From Polyangiaceae bacterium (lineage in GTDB: Bacteria > Myxococcota_A > Polyangia > Polyangiales > Polyangiaceae), in the NCBI GenBank assembly GCA_022842465.1, contig JALHPN010000034.1:1-53391 (forward strand): a stretch of DNA of 53,391 nucleotides, given 5' to 3'. How positions within the stretch are numbered: position 1 is the stretch's first letter; each line of letters opens with the position of its first letter. The notes beneath the pieces were generated by a model, which worked only from the letters and a program-made list of their open reading frames with translations, searched no databases and was not told the DNA's origin. A program made the translations under genes and the position numbers. Of this stretch, positions 16,487 through 25,413 are shown in pieces.

Positions 16487-17032
16487 TCACAGATCGAAGG
16501 GGAGCGGGAGCCCGGCGAGGTCGGCGGCGCCTGCCTTCTGCACACACCCTGCATCCTGCACGCACGCCTTCGGCCCGTCGACGATCCCCTCAACGCAGGC
16601 CTGGATCTGCTCGACCTTGCCGAGGAGGCACTGTCCGCAGGCGAAGCTCGGGACCTTGCCGGCGCAGAGGGTCGTCGCGCACGCCGAGCGGCACGCGGCG
16701 TTCGCGTCGCAGGTGCAGGTCGTCTGATCGACGGGCGGCATGTCCGCCACGCAGCACTGGACGCAGGAGAGCGCGTCGGCGCTCGCGGCGCACTGCTCGG
16801 CGAGCGGCTTCGCCGCAGGCGGCGTCGCCGCGGGCGGCGCTCCGGTCGACGCTGCGGGCGGCGTGCCGGTCGCGCCCTCCGGAGACGTCTCCCCGCCCTT
16901 CGGGATCGACGGCTCCGTCGCGCTCTCGTCGGCGTCGGGCGGGGGTACGTCGCCGCTCGCGCCGCTGCATGCGACGAGGACGACCGCACCGAACGAACCG
17001 AAGAGCATCGAGACACGCGACGTGTGCGCCAT
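16487..17032 (-). CDS. Cys-rich small lipoprotein
   Basis: ATG at 17032 follows a GAGAGG-type ribosome site. The 181-residue protein has a lipobox (VVLVAC, Cys near 22), a Pro/Ala/Thr-rich linker of about 50 residues, and a C-terminal module with about 16 Cys. These are arranged in pairs such as SCVQCC, CTCD, CAGK and CGQC, ending in CVQDAGC. Dense Cys after export suggests a disulfide-stabilised small domain of the type common in Polyangiales surface proteins. No enzyme motif. Function unknown. Confidence 0.72.
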   Translation of the reverse strand: MAHTSRVSMLFGSFGAVVLVACSGASGDVPPPDADESATEPSIPKGGETSPEGATGTPPAASTGAPPAATPPAAKPLAEQCAASADALSCVQCCVADMPPVDQTTCTCDANAACRSACATTLCAGKVPSFACGQCLLGKVEQIQACVEGIVDGPKACVQDAGCVQKAGAADLAGLPLPFDL

Positions 17033-17158
17033 GCCCCTCTCGGTGCAGGCCCCATACCGTCGCAGCGCGAACCCGGATCACCCCATTTCAGCGCGCGATC
17101 GTGGGTCCGACGTGTCTCGTGCGCAGTTCACGCCGTGGATCGAGCCCGCGTCACGCGG

Positions 17159-17812
17159 TCACCTGGCGAGCTGTTGCTCGAGGAGCTCCTCGAGGATCTC
17201 GCGCTGGGTCTTCGTCGCCGGATCGGGAGCGGCCTTCGCCGGCGGCGCCGCGGCCTTCGGCTGGACGCGCGGCGCGACCTTCGCCGCGGGCGCCGGCTCC
17301 ACCTTCACCTGCACCTGCGCGACGACGACCGGGGGCGCCGGTGTGCTCGGGAGCTCGAAGTCGGACTCGGGAACGCTCACGACGATCGGCGGCGGGGCGA
17401 CGGGCTCTGCCGCGACGGGCGCGATCTCCTCCGCGACGACGGGCGCGAGCAGGGCGGTCGCGCTCCTCGGCGAGACGTTCGCCTCCTCGGAGGCGAGCGC
17501 GAGGAGCACGGCGGCGAAGCCCGAGAGGATCGCGAGGGAGCCGATCCCGAGCGCCGCGATCATGCCGCGGTCGCCACGGGCGCGCGACGAGGGCTCGCGC
17601 GACGTGGATCGCTCGGGCGGCACGGACCAGCTCCCGCCCGTCTCCGACCACGACGGCGAGGACGCGCGCGGCGGCGGGGGCACGTACGACGGCGCCGGGG
17701 CCAGGATGAGCGTCCCGTGGTCGGCGTAGACCTCGCCGGGTCGCACCGAGCGGGGAGCATTCGGCCAGACGTCGTCGCTCGCCTCGTAGCCGGTCCAGGA
17801 CGTGGGGTGCAT
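17159..17812 (-). CDS. Hypothetical single-pass membrane protein with Pro/Ala-rich exterior
   Basis: ATG at 17812 gives 217 residues: a polar N-terminal half of about 80 residues, one TM helix (MIAALGIGSLAILSGFAAVLLALAS), then a Pro/Ala/Val-rich segment and a short C-terminal charged helix (REILEELLEQQLAR). This is like the body of a TonB- or sensor-type linker protein, but no domain is recognisable. A 16-bp perfect palindrome lies 29 bases upstream of the start, which suggests regulation by a dimeric DNA-binding protein. Confidence 0.6.
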   Translation of the reverse strand: MHPTSWTGYEASDDVWPNAPRSVRPGEVYADHGTLILAPAPSYVPPPPRASSPSWSETGGSWSVPPERSTSREPSSRARGDRGMIAALGIGSLAILSGFAAVLLALASEEANVSPRSATALLAPVVAEEIAPVAAEPVAPPPIVVSVPESDFELPSTPAPPVVVAQVQVKVEPAPAAKVAPRVQPKAAAPPAKAAPDPATKTQREILEELLEQQLAR

Positions 17813-17841
17813 CTACGGCGGAAAATTGCAGCCGGAGTGCC

Positions 17842-17857
17842 ATTCGTGATCACGAAT
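17842..17857. promoter_or_regulatory. 16-bp perfect palindrome, candidate operator
   Basis: ATTCGTGATCACGAAT reads the same on both strands and is AT-richer than the surrounding DNA. It lies 30-45 bases before the start of the minus-strand gene at 17812, where a repressor or activator dimer would be expected to act. The cognate protein is not known. Confidence 0.55.
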
Positions 17858-17927
17858 TGGGATCGAAGGATCTCGGCGGCTTGCGCGTACCACGCGCCGC
17901 GCGGCCTGGGGCCCCTGGATCAGGACG

Positions 17928-19322
17928 TCACCAGCGCCTACGCACCAGCCCCGTGTAGGTGCAGAGGACGCGAAGCCCGTCGCTCGCGCGACGTCCGCCG
18001 GGGGGCGGCGTGAAGGCGGCCGCGCGAGCCGCCGGCCCAGGAGGTGCGCCATCGGCGTAGACGCGGAGCACCGGAGAGCCGTGGACGACGGCGCGCTGCG
18101 CGTCCGACACCTCGAGGTGGGCAGCCCACGTGCTCGAGTACGTGGGGAACATGAGGTTCGTCCGGTCGGGACAGGCCTCCGCCGTCGCGGGATCGGCGCC
18201 CGAGAGCGACGGGCAGCGTGGCGTGTCGGCGAGGGGATCGGCGTGCTCGCCGTCGAGCTCGCTCGTGTGGCCAAGCCCGAGGAAGTGCCCGGCCTCGTGG
18301 AGGAGGACGAGCCCGTCGAGGACGGGCTCCGTCGCGCCCACGACGAGGACGACCGCGCTCATCGCGGTCCCGCTCAGGACCGCCGCACCGGGCACCCCCG
18401 GCGCGGCGCCCCAGGCCGAGGCGCCGAGGCCGATCATGACGTCGTTCGCGAGCACGACGTGGAGCGCCTGGTCCGCAGGCTCGCCCTCGGGCACCGCGAA
18501 GGCGTCCTCGAGCGTGCGCGCGTCCAAGCTCCGGAGGATGGCGGGCGCTGGCTCGAAGCGCACGTCGCCCCGGTCGACGTCGAAGAGCTCCCTCAGGCCC
18601 GCGTAGAAGACCGAGAGGCGCTCGGAGATCGACGGGTCCTCTCCGGCGCTGCCAGCATCGAGCGCGCGCTCGTCGACGAGGAGCCCGTCGGGTACGTGGA
18701 CGACGAGATCGAGCCGAGCGCCGACGAAGGCGCCGCCCGGATCGGCGCCGCGCTGGATGACGGCGCGGGCGCTCATCGGAGGCACGATCTGTCCCGGGAG
18801 CGGCTCCGGCGCGCGCCCGTCCGGGCGCAGGAAGCGGCCGTCGGCGAAGACGATCCGCCACGGACCCGGTTCGATCGGGCGCACGGACCTGCCCTGCCCC
18901 TGCGGCACGCCGGCCGCCGCGATCGACGTGAAGGGCGAGAGGCTCGTCGCATGCGAGCCGCCCTTCGGGATGTACCGGTCGTGCACGCACTCCCCCGACG
19001 GGCTCGTGATGCGGAGGATGCCGATCCGCGCCCCCTCGAGCTCGGTCTGCACGACGACATTGAACCCGAGGGCCCCCGGAGGCACGTCGAGCACGACCTC
19101 GGCGAAGGCCTCCACCGCCCCCAGGTCGACGGCGACGGGCGGCAGCACGGGGCGCCGGGGAGGAGACGTGAGGCGCACGGGCGAGCCTGGTTCGGGCGCG
19201 GATCGCGGCGCCCCCGGCGGTGCGGGATCGCGCGCGTCGGGCGAGGAGCCGCAGGCGATCGCGGCGATCGAGAGCGACGAGACCACGCGCGCTGCGCGCG
19301 AGACAACGGCGAGGCGGCGCAT
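17928..19322 (-). CDS. Metzincin-like zinc metalloprotease, lipoprotein
   Basis: The 464-residue protein has a lipobox (AAIAC, Cys24) and a long N-terminal region of about 200 residues that looks like beta domains. The zinc site is HEAGHFLGLGH at 342-352 (HExxHxxGxxH, so His342, His346, His352 and Glu343), followed by a candidate Met-turn in LMFPTY (Met391). Cys pairs flank the site. These are marks of metzincins. The enzyme is likely anchored outside the cytoplasm and may process surface or secreted proteins. The serpin gene lies upstream on the same strand, 124 bases away, but serpins inhibit serine or cysteine proteases, not this class. Confidence 0.83.
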   Translation of the reverse strand: MRRLAVVSRAARVVSSLSIAAIACGSSPDARDPAPPGAPRSAPEPGSPVRLTSPPRRPVLPPVAVDLGAVEAFAEVVLDVPPGALGFNVVVQTELEGARIGILRITSPSGECVHDRYIPKGGSHATSLSPFTSIAAAGVPQGQGRSVRPIEPGPWRIVFADGRFLRPDGRAPEPLPGQIVPPMSARAVIQRGADPGGAFVGARLDLVVHVPDGLLVDERALDAGSAGEDPSISERLSVFYAGLRELFDVDRGDVRFEPAPAILRSLDARTLEDAFAVPEGEPADQALHVVLANDVMIGLGASAWGAAPGVPGAAVLSGTAMSAVVLVVGATEPVLDGLVLLHEAGHFLGLGHTSELDGEHADPLADTPRCPSLSGADPATAEACPDRTNLMFPTYSSTWAAHLEVSDAQRAVVHGSPVLRVYADGAPPGPAARAAAFTPPPGGRRASDGLRVLCTYTGLVRRRW

Positions 19323-19446
19323 GGGAGCGCGTCCAGCAGCGCGCGTACCAGCCGCGAACTACGCGATCGTACGGGACGCGCCACGGCAGGAGCGCACCCA
19401 CGAGAGAACAGGGTGTGGCGGCCCGCATCGCGCGGCCGCGCGCGCG

Positions 19447-20814
19447 TCACGTGGCGTCGGGTTCCGCGACGCGCCCGGCGAAGAGGACGAGGCCGCTCGA
19501 GCGCTCGAGGATGAAGAAGAGGAACGGGCGGTCGGCGACGAACGGCTCGGCCTTGGGCGGCATGCCTCCGCCAGCCCCCATCGCGATCGCGGTCGCGGCG
19601 GCGGCCTCCGTCCCCTTCTCGTCCACCTTGACGAACGCCTTGTGGAAGACCTTCGACACGTGGAGGCGCTCCCGGGGGTCGGCGGGGCTGGCGATCCCGC
19701 TGAAGTCCGCCTTGTCCTTGTCGAACGCGATCGGCATCCCGAGGGCGACCAGGTGGTCCGCGAGCGGGATCGCGTCGCTCGCGATCTCGAACCGCGGGAT
19801 CGACATGTCCACCTGCGTGGTCGCGAGCGCCTTCCCGTAGGACGCGAGCTTGTCGGCCGTCAGCGACTTCTCGAGCGCGGCGAGGCCGTCGTTCGTCGAA
19901 GGGACGACGAAGCGCATCACGACGTCGTGACCGACGTAGGCCAGGTCGAGGACCTTCGCGCCGTCGACCTTCGCGAAGCGTGCGGAGGTCGAGCCGTGCA
20001 TCATGCGCACCTTCTTCTTCGCGCCGCCGGCGAGCGTGAAGTCGTCCTCGCGGGTCCGCGCCTTCTCGAAGGGGTCCTCCCAGTCTGCGAGGAAGTAGAT
20101 CGCGTTCACGAGCACGAGACGCGTGAGCTCGTCCAGCGCCCGGGGGGGCAGGAGATCCCTGATGCGCTTCTCGGTCCTCTCCTCGACCCAGGCGTTGATC
20201 CGTGTCCGTGCCGGCTCCGCGGCGGTCTTGAAGTCGACGGGCTCGAGCGGCGCGTCGAACACGCTCTTCGTCTTCTCGAGGTAACCGGGGAGGAACGCGT
20301 ACGTCCTCTCGCCGAAGAGGCGGTTGGCGATCCGGACCTTCACCGGTCGCTCGGGCGCGGTGAGCGCACGCGAGAGCCTGCCCCACGCGTTCGCGACGCC
20401 TTCCGTGTCGCTCCCGAAGCGGAGCACCTTCGCGATCTGTGTCGCGGTCTCGCCCCTGGCGCCGGTTGCCACCATCGCGAAGGCGATCGACAGGCTCGCA
20501 GGCGAGAACGCGAGGTTCTTGCCGGGCTGCCCGAGGCGCGGCCATAGCGCGAAGGCAAAGCGGTTCGTCGCGGCCGCGAGCGGCTCGAGGTCCTTGGCGG
20601 GCGGCAGCGGCACGGCGGCTCCTCTCGCGACCGGCGGAGCGTCCGGCGCGTCGGTGTGGGTGGTAGAGGCCGAGGAGCTCGCGACGCTGGCGACCTCCGC
20701 GTCCGAGCTCGACGTCGCGCGCTGGGGCTCGGGGTCGACCTTGGCGGTGCGGTCACAGGCGAGCAGCGCGACCGCGAAGGCGAGCGCACCGAGGCGGAAG
20801 GACGTAGACCTCAT
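19447..20814 (-). CDS. Serpin-family protease inhibitor, lipoprotein
   Basis: The 455-residue protein has a lipobox (VALLAC) with Asp at position +2, a 50-residue Ser/Thr/Ala linker, and a complete serpin domain. Landmarks include NLAFSPASLSIAFAM, LVLVNAIYFLADWEDPF, the breach-shutter strands and the C-terminal DRPFLFFI followed by VLFAGRV. The reactive-centre loop has the small-residue hinge KGTEAAAATAIAM, the pattern of inhibitory serpins. The loop tip is Gly-rich (GAGGGMPP). By alignment of the hinge the scissile bond would fall at a Gly-Gly, but this is uncertain. It probably protects the cell surface from serine or cysteine proteases, perhaps its own predatory enzymes. Confidence 0.92.
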   Translation of the reverse strand: MRSTSFRLGALAFAVALLACDRTAKVDPEPQRATSSSDAEVASVASSSASTTHTDAPDAPPVARGAAVPLPPAKDLEPLAAATNRFAFALWPRLGQPGKNLAFSPASLSIAFAMVATGARGETATQIAKVLRFGSDTEGVANAWGRLSRALTAPERPVKVRIANRLFGERTYAFLPGYLEKTKSVFDAPLEPVDFKTAAEPARTRINAWVEERTEKRIRDLLPPRALDELTRLVLVNAIYFLADWEDPFEKARTREDDFTLAGGAKKKVRMMHGSTSARFAKVDGAKVLDLAYVGHDVVMRFVVPSTNDGLAALEKSLTADKLASYGKALATTQVDMSIPRFEIASDAIPLADHLVALGMPIAFDKDKADFSGIASPADPRERLHVSKVFHKAFVKVDEKGTEAAAATAIAMGAGGGMPPKAEPFVADRPFLFFILERSSGLVLFAGRVAEPDAT

Positions 20815-20872
20815 CGCGCGAGCCTAACCTGTTCGCGCAGCACGGCGTCGCGCGACGTGTCAGGATGAGTCG

Positions 20873-21159
20873 ATGAATCGGCTCCGCAAGGCGCTCGTCC
20901 GGGCGGCCGTGATCGGCGGATCCCTCGCGGGGAGGTGCGGAGCTGCGTCTTCACCCTGGGCGGCAGCGTCCAGAACGGCAGCGAGCCGACCGGCGCCGTC
21001 GTGCTCGACGGGGAGCGTCTCGGGTACCTCGATCCGAACGGGTGGAAGCTGAACTCGCCCTCGGAGCTCGAGCTCACGGGGAGCGCGTGCCGCAAGCTGA
21101 AGACGGGCGGCGGCACGCTCACGGTCCGCTTCCCCTGCGGCGCGTTCCTCCCGCGCTAG
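20873..21159 (+). pseudogene. Small exported protein gene with apparent one-base frameshift
   Basis: ATG at 20873 encodes 20 residues that look like a signal peptide (MNRLRKALVRAAVIGGSLAG). In that frame the sequence then turns into Ser/Ala/Pro-rich text unlike a protein and stops. The frame starting at GTG 20935 encodes 74 residues with sensible composition: two strands, two Cys pairs, and VLDGERLGYLDPNGW. Adding one G to the GGGG run at 20929-20932 joins them into a single 95-residue protein. Either the gene is broken or a base was lost in the read. The ABC transporter starts one base after the stop. Function unknown. Confidence 0.55.
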
Positions 21160-21160
21160 G

Positions 21161-22939
21161 ATGCCCCGGACGCTCGTGGCAGAAGTGGCTCAGACCGAGG
21201 CGGGTCCGAAGGACCGCGCTCCCCCCCGGAGGCTCCTCGCCCTCGCGCGGTCGGAGTGGCGTCGTCTCGCGCTCGGCTGCACGTTCCTCGCGATCGGCAG
21301 CGTGACGACGCTCGCCTATCCGCAAGCGATCCGCACGATCCTCGACGAGGCGCTCGGCCGTCGCGACCCTGCCGTCGTCGATCGCGCGGTCCTCGTGATG
21401 CTCGGTCTCTTCGTCGTACAGGGCGTCGCGGTGGCCTTCCGCTACGTCCTCTTCAGCATCGCGGGGGAGCGTGTCGTCACGAAGCTCCGCGAGGACCTCT
21501 ATCGCGCGATCCTCGAGCAGGAGATCGCGTTCTTCGACGCGCGGAAGACGGGCGAGCTCACGAGCCGGCTCGCCTCCGACACGACGGTCCTCCAGAACAC
21601 CGTCAGCGTGAACGTCTCGATGGCGCTCCGGAACGTCGCGAGCGTCCTCGGTGGCATCGGCATGCTGGTCTGGACCTCGCCGAAGCTCACCGCCGTGATG
21701 CTCGCGGTCGTCCCTCCCGTCGCGGTGGGCGCCGTCTTCTACGGACGCCGCGTCCGCGCCCTCTCCCGCGACGTGCAAGACGCGCTCGCCTCGGCGAGCG
21801 AGGTCGCGGAGGAGACGATCGGCGGAGTCCGCACGGTGCGCTCCTTCGCCGCCGAGAAGACGGAGACGACCCGCTACGCGGGTGCGCTCGATCGCTCGTT
21901 CCAGCTCGCGCGGAAGCGGGCGCTGACGGCCGGCGTCTTCGTCGGCGCGGCCTCGATGGCCGCCTTCGCGGCCGCGGCGGCGGTGCTCTGGTACGGCGGA
22001 CGCCTCGTCATCGCCGGCACGATGACGGTGGGCGCGCTGACGTCCTTCTTCGTCTACTCGCTCGTCGTCGCGTTCTCGCTCGCGGCGGTGAGCGACGTGT
22101 GGGCGGACTTCATGCGCGCGAGCGGCGCGGGCGCGCGCGTGTTCGAGATCCTCGACCGGAGGAGCGCGATGGCAGGGGCCGGCGTGAGGCCGGAGATCGC
22201 TCGCGGCGCGGTGCGCTTCGAGCGCGTGTCGTTCCGCTACCCTGCGCGGCCCGACGCCGAGGTCCTCCGAAGCCTCGATCTCTCGCTCCGCCCGGGCGAG
22301 GTCGTCGCGCTGGTCGGCCCTTCGGGCGCAGGAAAGTCCACGATCGCCGCCCTCCTCGCGCGCCTCTACGACCCGACCGAGGGGCGCGTGCTCCTCGACG
22401 AAAGGGACGTGCGCGAGCTCGACGCCGACTGGCTCCGCGCGCACGTCGGTGCGGTCGCGCAGGAGCCGCTCCTCTTCTCACGGTCGATCGCGGACAACAT
22501 CCGCTACGCGCGTCCGGAGGCGACGGACGAGGAGGTCCTCGACGCCGCGCGCGCCGCGAACGCGTACGACTTCGTGATGGGCTTCCCCGACCGCTTCCAG
22601 ACGATGGTCGGCGAGCGTGGCGTTCAGCTCTCCGGCGGGCAGAAGCAGCGCATCGCGATCGCGCGGGCGGTGTTGAAGGATCCGCGCGTCCTCGTGCTCG
22701 ACGAGGCGACGAGCGCGCTCGACGCCGAGAGCGAGCACCTCGTCAAGGAGGCGCTCGACCGCCTCATGCGCGGCCGCACGACGCTCGTCATCGCTCACCG
22801 GCTCTCGACTGTGCGCGACGCCGATCGGGTCGTGGTTCTCGACCGGGGCCGCGTCGTCCAGGTCGGCGATCACCGCTCCCTCCTCGCGGAGGACGGCCTC
22901 TACAAGAAGCTCGTCGAGCGGCAGTTCGTGGCCGCCTGA
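21161..22939 (+). CDS. ABC exporter, fused membrane and ATPase (MsbA/ABCB type)
   Basis: The 592-residue half-transporter has six predicted TM helices in the first 310 residues and a full nucleotide-binding domain. Walker A GPSGAGKST is at 386-394, a QEPLLFS Q-loop follows, signature LSGGQ at 490-494, Walker B VLVLDE at 510-515, the D-loop SALD, and an H-loop His in IAHRLST. The coupling-helix phrase DARKTGELTSRLASD is typical of lipid or multidrug exporters. It should work as a homodimer exporting a hydrophobic substrate. The stop abuts the stop of the convergent next gene in a TGATCA. Confidence 0.93.
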   Translation: MPRTLVAEVAQTEAGPKDRAPPRRLLALARSEWRRLALGCTFLAIGSVTTLAYPQAIRTILDEALGRRDPAVVDRAVLVMLGLFVVQGVAVAFRYVLFSIAGERVVTKLREDLYRAILEQEIAFFDARKTGELTSRLASDTTVLQNTVSVNVSMALRNVASVLGGIGMLVWTSPKLTAVMLAVVPPVAVGAVFYGRRVRALSRDVQDALASASEVAEETIGGVRTVRSFAAEKTETTRYAGALDRSFQLARKRALTAGVFVGAASMAAFAAAAAVLWYGGRLVIAGTMTVGALTSFFVYSLVVAFSLAAVSDVWADFMRASGAGARVFEILDRRSAMAGAGVRPEIARGAVRFERVSFRYPARPDAEVLRSLDLSLRPGEVVALVGPSGAGKSTIAALLARLYDPTEGRVLLDERDVRELDADWLRAHVGAVAQEPLLFSRSIADNIRYARPEATDEEVLDAARAANAYDFVMGFPDRFQTMVGERGVQLSGGQKQRIAIARAVLKDPRVLVLDEATSALDAESEHLVKEALDRLMRGRTTLVIAHRLSTVRDADRVVVLDRGRVVQVGDHRSLLAEDGLYKKLVERQFVAA

Positions 22940-23737
22940 TCAGGGGCAGACGCCGTACTCGACGTTACCCTTCTTCGGCGCGCTCGCGCCGAAGACGCTC
23001 GTGCAGAGCCCGAAGCCGGGGCACTCGCCCGCGCCGATCCGGCACCAGCGAAGACACATGTTGCCGTAGATCGTGGGGGCGCACGCGAGGCCCTGACCGC
23101 ATTCGTCGCTCGTCGTGCACGTCGCGCGGGCCGCCTTCGTGCCGGCGGGCTTGCAGTCCGTGGCGCCGGCGGCCCAGGCGCACGTCCCGGTCCCGCACGC
23201 GGCCGTCGGCGCATGGAGATCGCACGAGACGGAGCAGGTCTTGAGGGACGAGCCGGCGATCGTCGCGCTGCACGCGCCGAGCCCCGGCGCACTGCAGGAG
23301 GTCGCGCTCTCGCAGAAGGGTCGGCATGCGCCGCCGCTGCACGTGAGTCCGCGCTGGCACTCGCTGGTCGCCCCGCACGCCGTCGCAGGCGGCTTGCCCC
23401 CGGAGGCCACGCACGTCGCGACGCCCGCGACGAGGTCGCACGTCTCGGTCGCCGCGCACCCGCATTGCGTGGCGACGCCGCAGGCGTCCACGGGCGTGAG
23501 CTTCGCGCACCCTCCCGCGTCGCTCTCGCCGGTGACCGCCTCCACGTCCGCCGGCGTCGACGACGAGGCTCGGGCGTCCGCTCCTGCGTCGAGCGCCGCG
23601 GCGGGGTCCTCCGCGTCGGGATAGCCGGCGAGGCGGTTCGTCGCGATGTCCGAGCCGGAGCCGACGGCGCATGCGCTCGCGAGGACGCCGAGGGCGACGG
23701 CGACGAAGGAGGACCTGGGCATCCGGGCCCTCGTCAT
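22940..23737 (-). CDS. Cys-rich lipoprotein
   Basis: ATG at 23737 gives 265 residues; a second ATG at 23722 is possible. The protein has a lipobox (VLASAC), then an Asp/Ala-rich linker. The rest has about 24 Cys in repeating modules such as CGVATQCGC, CDLVAG, CATSECQRGLTC and CRPFC, resembling the disulfide-knotted repeats widespread in myxobacterial surface proteins. This suggests an adhesive or structural role outside the cell. No catalytic residues are visible. Confidence 0.75.
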   Translation of the reverse strand: MTRARMPRSSFVAVALGVLASACAVGSGSDIATNRLAGYPDAEDPAAALDAGADARASSSTPADVEAVTGESDAGGCAKLTPVDACGVATQCGCAATETCDLVAGVATCVASGGKPPATACGATSECQRGLTCSGGACRPFCESATSCSAPGLGACSATIAGSSLKTCSVSCDLHAPTAACGTGTCAWAAGATDCKPAGTKAARATCTTSDECGQGLACAPTIYGNMCLRWCRIGAGECPGFGLCTSVFGASAPKKGNVEYGVCP

Positions 23738-23777
23738 GACACACGAGGCCGCGTTGTCCACGCTCCAACGTGCGATC

Positions 23778-25292
23778 TCAGTGCTTTCGCGGCGTGCGGC
23801 GCTTCCGCTGCCAGGGCCGCCGCGTCGGACGCGGGGTCGTGCGGCGCGGCTTCTTGTGCGCCGTGTGCTGCGCGGCGACCGGATGCGGCGGCGCGCCAGG
23901 CGCGGCCGCGACGGCGAGGGGCCCGGCGGTCCCGCCGTCCTCGGCCTCGTCCTCTTCGTCCTCGTCGTCGTCCCCGGCGTCGACGTCCTCGCCGGCGTCG
24001 AGATCCGCGAGCGGTACGGCCGCAGCATCGAGGTCCATCGTCGGGCCCGCGCTCGCATCGAGGCTCGTCACGTCCGTCATGCCCGCGCTCGAGGAGGAGC
24101 TCGCCACGCTCGCGGCGGCGACCGTGGTCACCTCTCTGGAGCCGGAAGGCCTCGTCGCCTGCGCAGACGCCCCTGCCCCCGCACGCACCGCGAAGACGAG
24201 GACCCCCGCGGCGCCGAGGAGGAGGAGCACGGCGAGCGTCCCCAGCCCGAGCCCCGATCTGCGCGAGCGCGGCGGGTCGGTCGGCAGGGGCGCCGTCGCG
24301 TGGGGGGCGTCGCTCGTCGTGGCTGCGGTGGAGGCGGGCGCAGGCGCCGCGAGGGTCGTCGTCGTCGCAGCGAGCGCGGCGAGCCGCTTCTTCACGTCGG
24401 CGCGCATCGCCGCCGCCGACGGATAGCGATCCTCTCGCTGGAGCTCGAGCGCCCTGTCGAGGATCGCCGCGAGCTCGGGCGACGCGTCCGGCGCGACCTC
24501 ACGCAGCTTCCGCGCCGGCATCGTCGCCATGCGCGCGACCATCTCGAGGAGCCCCTCCGCCTCGTGCACGGTCTTGCCGGAGGCGAGGACGAACGCCGTC
24601 GCGCCGAGCCCGAAGAGATCGCTCCGCCCGTCGATCTCGTCCACCCGGCCGCCCGCCTGCTCCGGCGCCATGTACGACGGCGTGCCCATCGCGAGGCCGG
24701 CGCGCGTGCTCATGCGCCGTTCGTCGAGCCTCGCGAGGCCGAAGTCGAGCACCTTCACGCGCCACGGGAAGAGAGTGCCCTCCTTCACGTCCTCGTCGCG
24801 CGCGAGGAAGAGGTTCGCGGGCTTCAGATCACGGTGCACGACGCCGTTCTCGTGCGCGGCCTCGAGCGTCTCGAGGACCTGGTCGAGGATGACGAGGATC
24901 TCCTCCTCGCCGAGCCGCTCACCGCGCGCGATCCGATCTTCCAGCGGCTCGCCCTCGAGCATCTCCATGACGAGGTACGCCGTCCCCTCGTCGTCCCCTT
25001 CCTTCACGACGTCGTCGTCGAGGACGCGGACGGCCCCGCGATGGCCGACGCGATTCGCGGCATAGCCTTCGCGGAGGAAGCGCTCGCGGATCTCCGACAT
25101 CCGGGCGAGCTCGGGGTGGAGCAGCTTCACGGCCCCACGCGCGCCGTTCCGGTGGCGCCCCGCGTAGACGGCGCCCATCGCCCCCGCGCCGAGGAGGCGC
25201 TCGAGCGTCCACTTCCCGTCGAGGACGTGGCCCACGAGGGCGCGCGCGCGCTCGACCTCGGGATCTTCGTTCGCGTCCGTCACCTCGGACAA
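23778..25292 (-). CDS. Hanks-type Ser/Thr protein kinase with acidic and basic tails
   Basis: The 504-residue protein has a kinase domain over about residues 25-310: GAGAMGAVY Gly loop, Lys56 in GAVKLLH, HRDLKPAN (Asp155), DFG at 183-185, and MAPEQ. An Arg precedes the catalytic Asp, so activation-loop phosphorylation is expected. A TM helix follows at about 340-365. The outside part is Ser/Asp-rich with a run of Asp and Glu, ending in a tail dense in Arg and Lys. It is most likely a transmembrane sensor kinase. No PASTA or other ligand domain is visible, so the acidic/basic segments would be the only extracytoplasmic part. Confidence 0.93.
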   Translation of the reverse strand: MSEVTDANEDPEVERARALVGHVLDGKWTLERLLGAGAMGAVYAGRHRNGARGAVKLLHPELARMSEIRERFLREGYAANRVGHRGAVRVLDDDVVKEGDDEGTAYLVMEMLEGEPLEDRIARGERLGEEEILVILDQVLETLEAAHENGVVHRDLKPANLFLARDEDVKEGTLFPWRVKVLDFGLARLDERRMSTRAGLAMGTPSYMAPEQAGGRVDEIDGRSDLFGLGATAFVLASGKTVHEAEGLLEMVARMATMPARKLREVAPDASPELAAILDRALELQREDRYPSAAAMRADVKKRLAALAATTTTLAAPAPASTAATTSDAPHATAPLPTDPPRSRRSGLGLGTLAVLLLLGAAGVLVFAVRAGAGASAQATRPSGSREVTTVAAASVASSSSSAGMTDVTSLDASAGPTMDLDAAAVPLADLDAGEDVDAGDDDEDEEDEAEDGGTAGPLAVAAAPGAPPHPVAAQHTAHKKPRRTTPRPTRRPWQRKRRTPRKH

Positions 25293-25413
25293 AGGTAGCG
25301 TCCCGGCCCCGCGACCGGGAACACTTCCTCGCCCGGCCGAGGTTGCGGCTCGCGGAGCGCAGGGGCGCGGCCCAGGGCGTGCACGATCGACCGAGGCACG
25401 CTAGAGAGCGCCG

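Noticed and set aside
19430..19441. GCGCGGCCGCGC palindrome after the serpin gene
   Set aside because: Pure G/C palindromes of this length are common in this base composition.
17928..20814. Metalloprotease and serpin as an enzyme/inhibitor pair
   Set aside because: They are neighbours on one strand, but serpins do not inhibit metalloproteases and a 124-base gap separates them.
25301..25320. TCCCGG/CCGGGA hairpin with 8-base loop before the aspartic-protease-like gene
   Set aside because: Only 6 bp in very GC-rich DNA; expected by chance.
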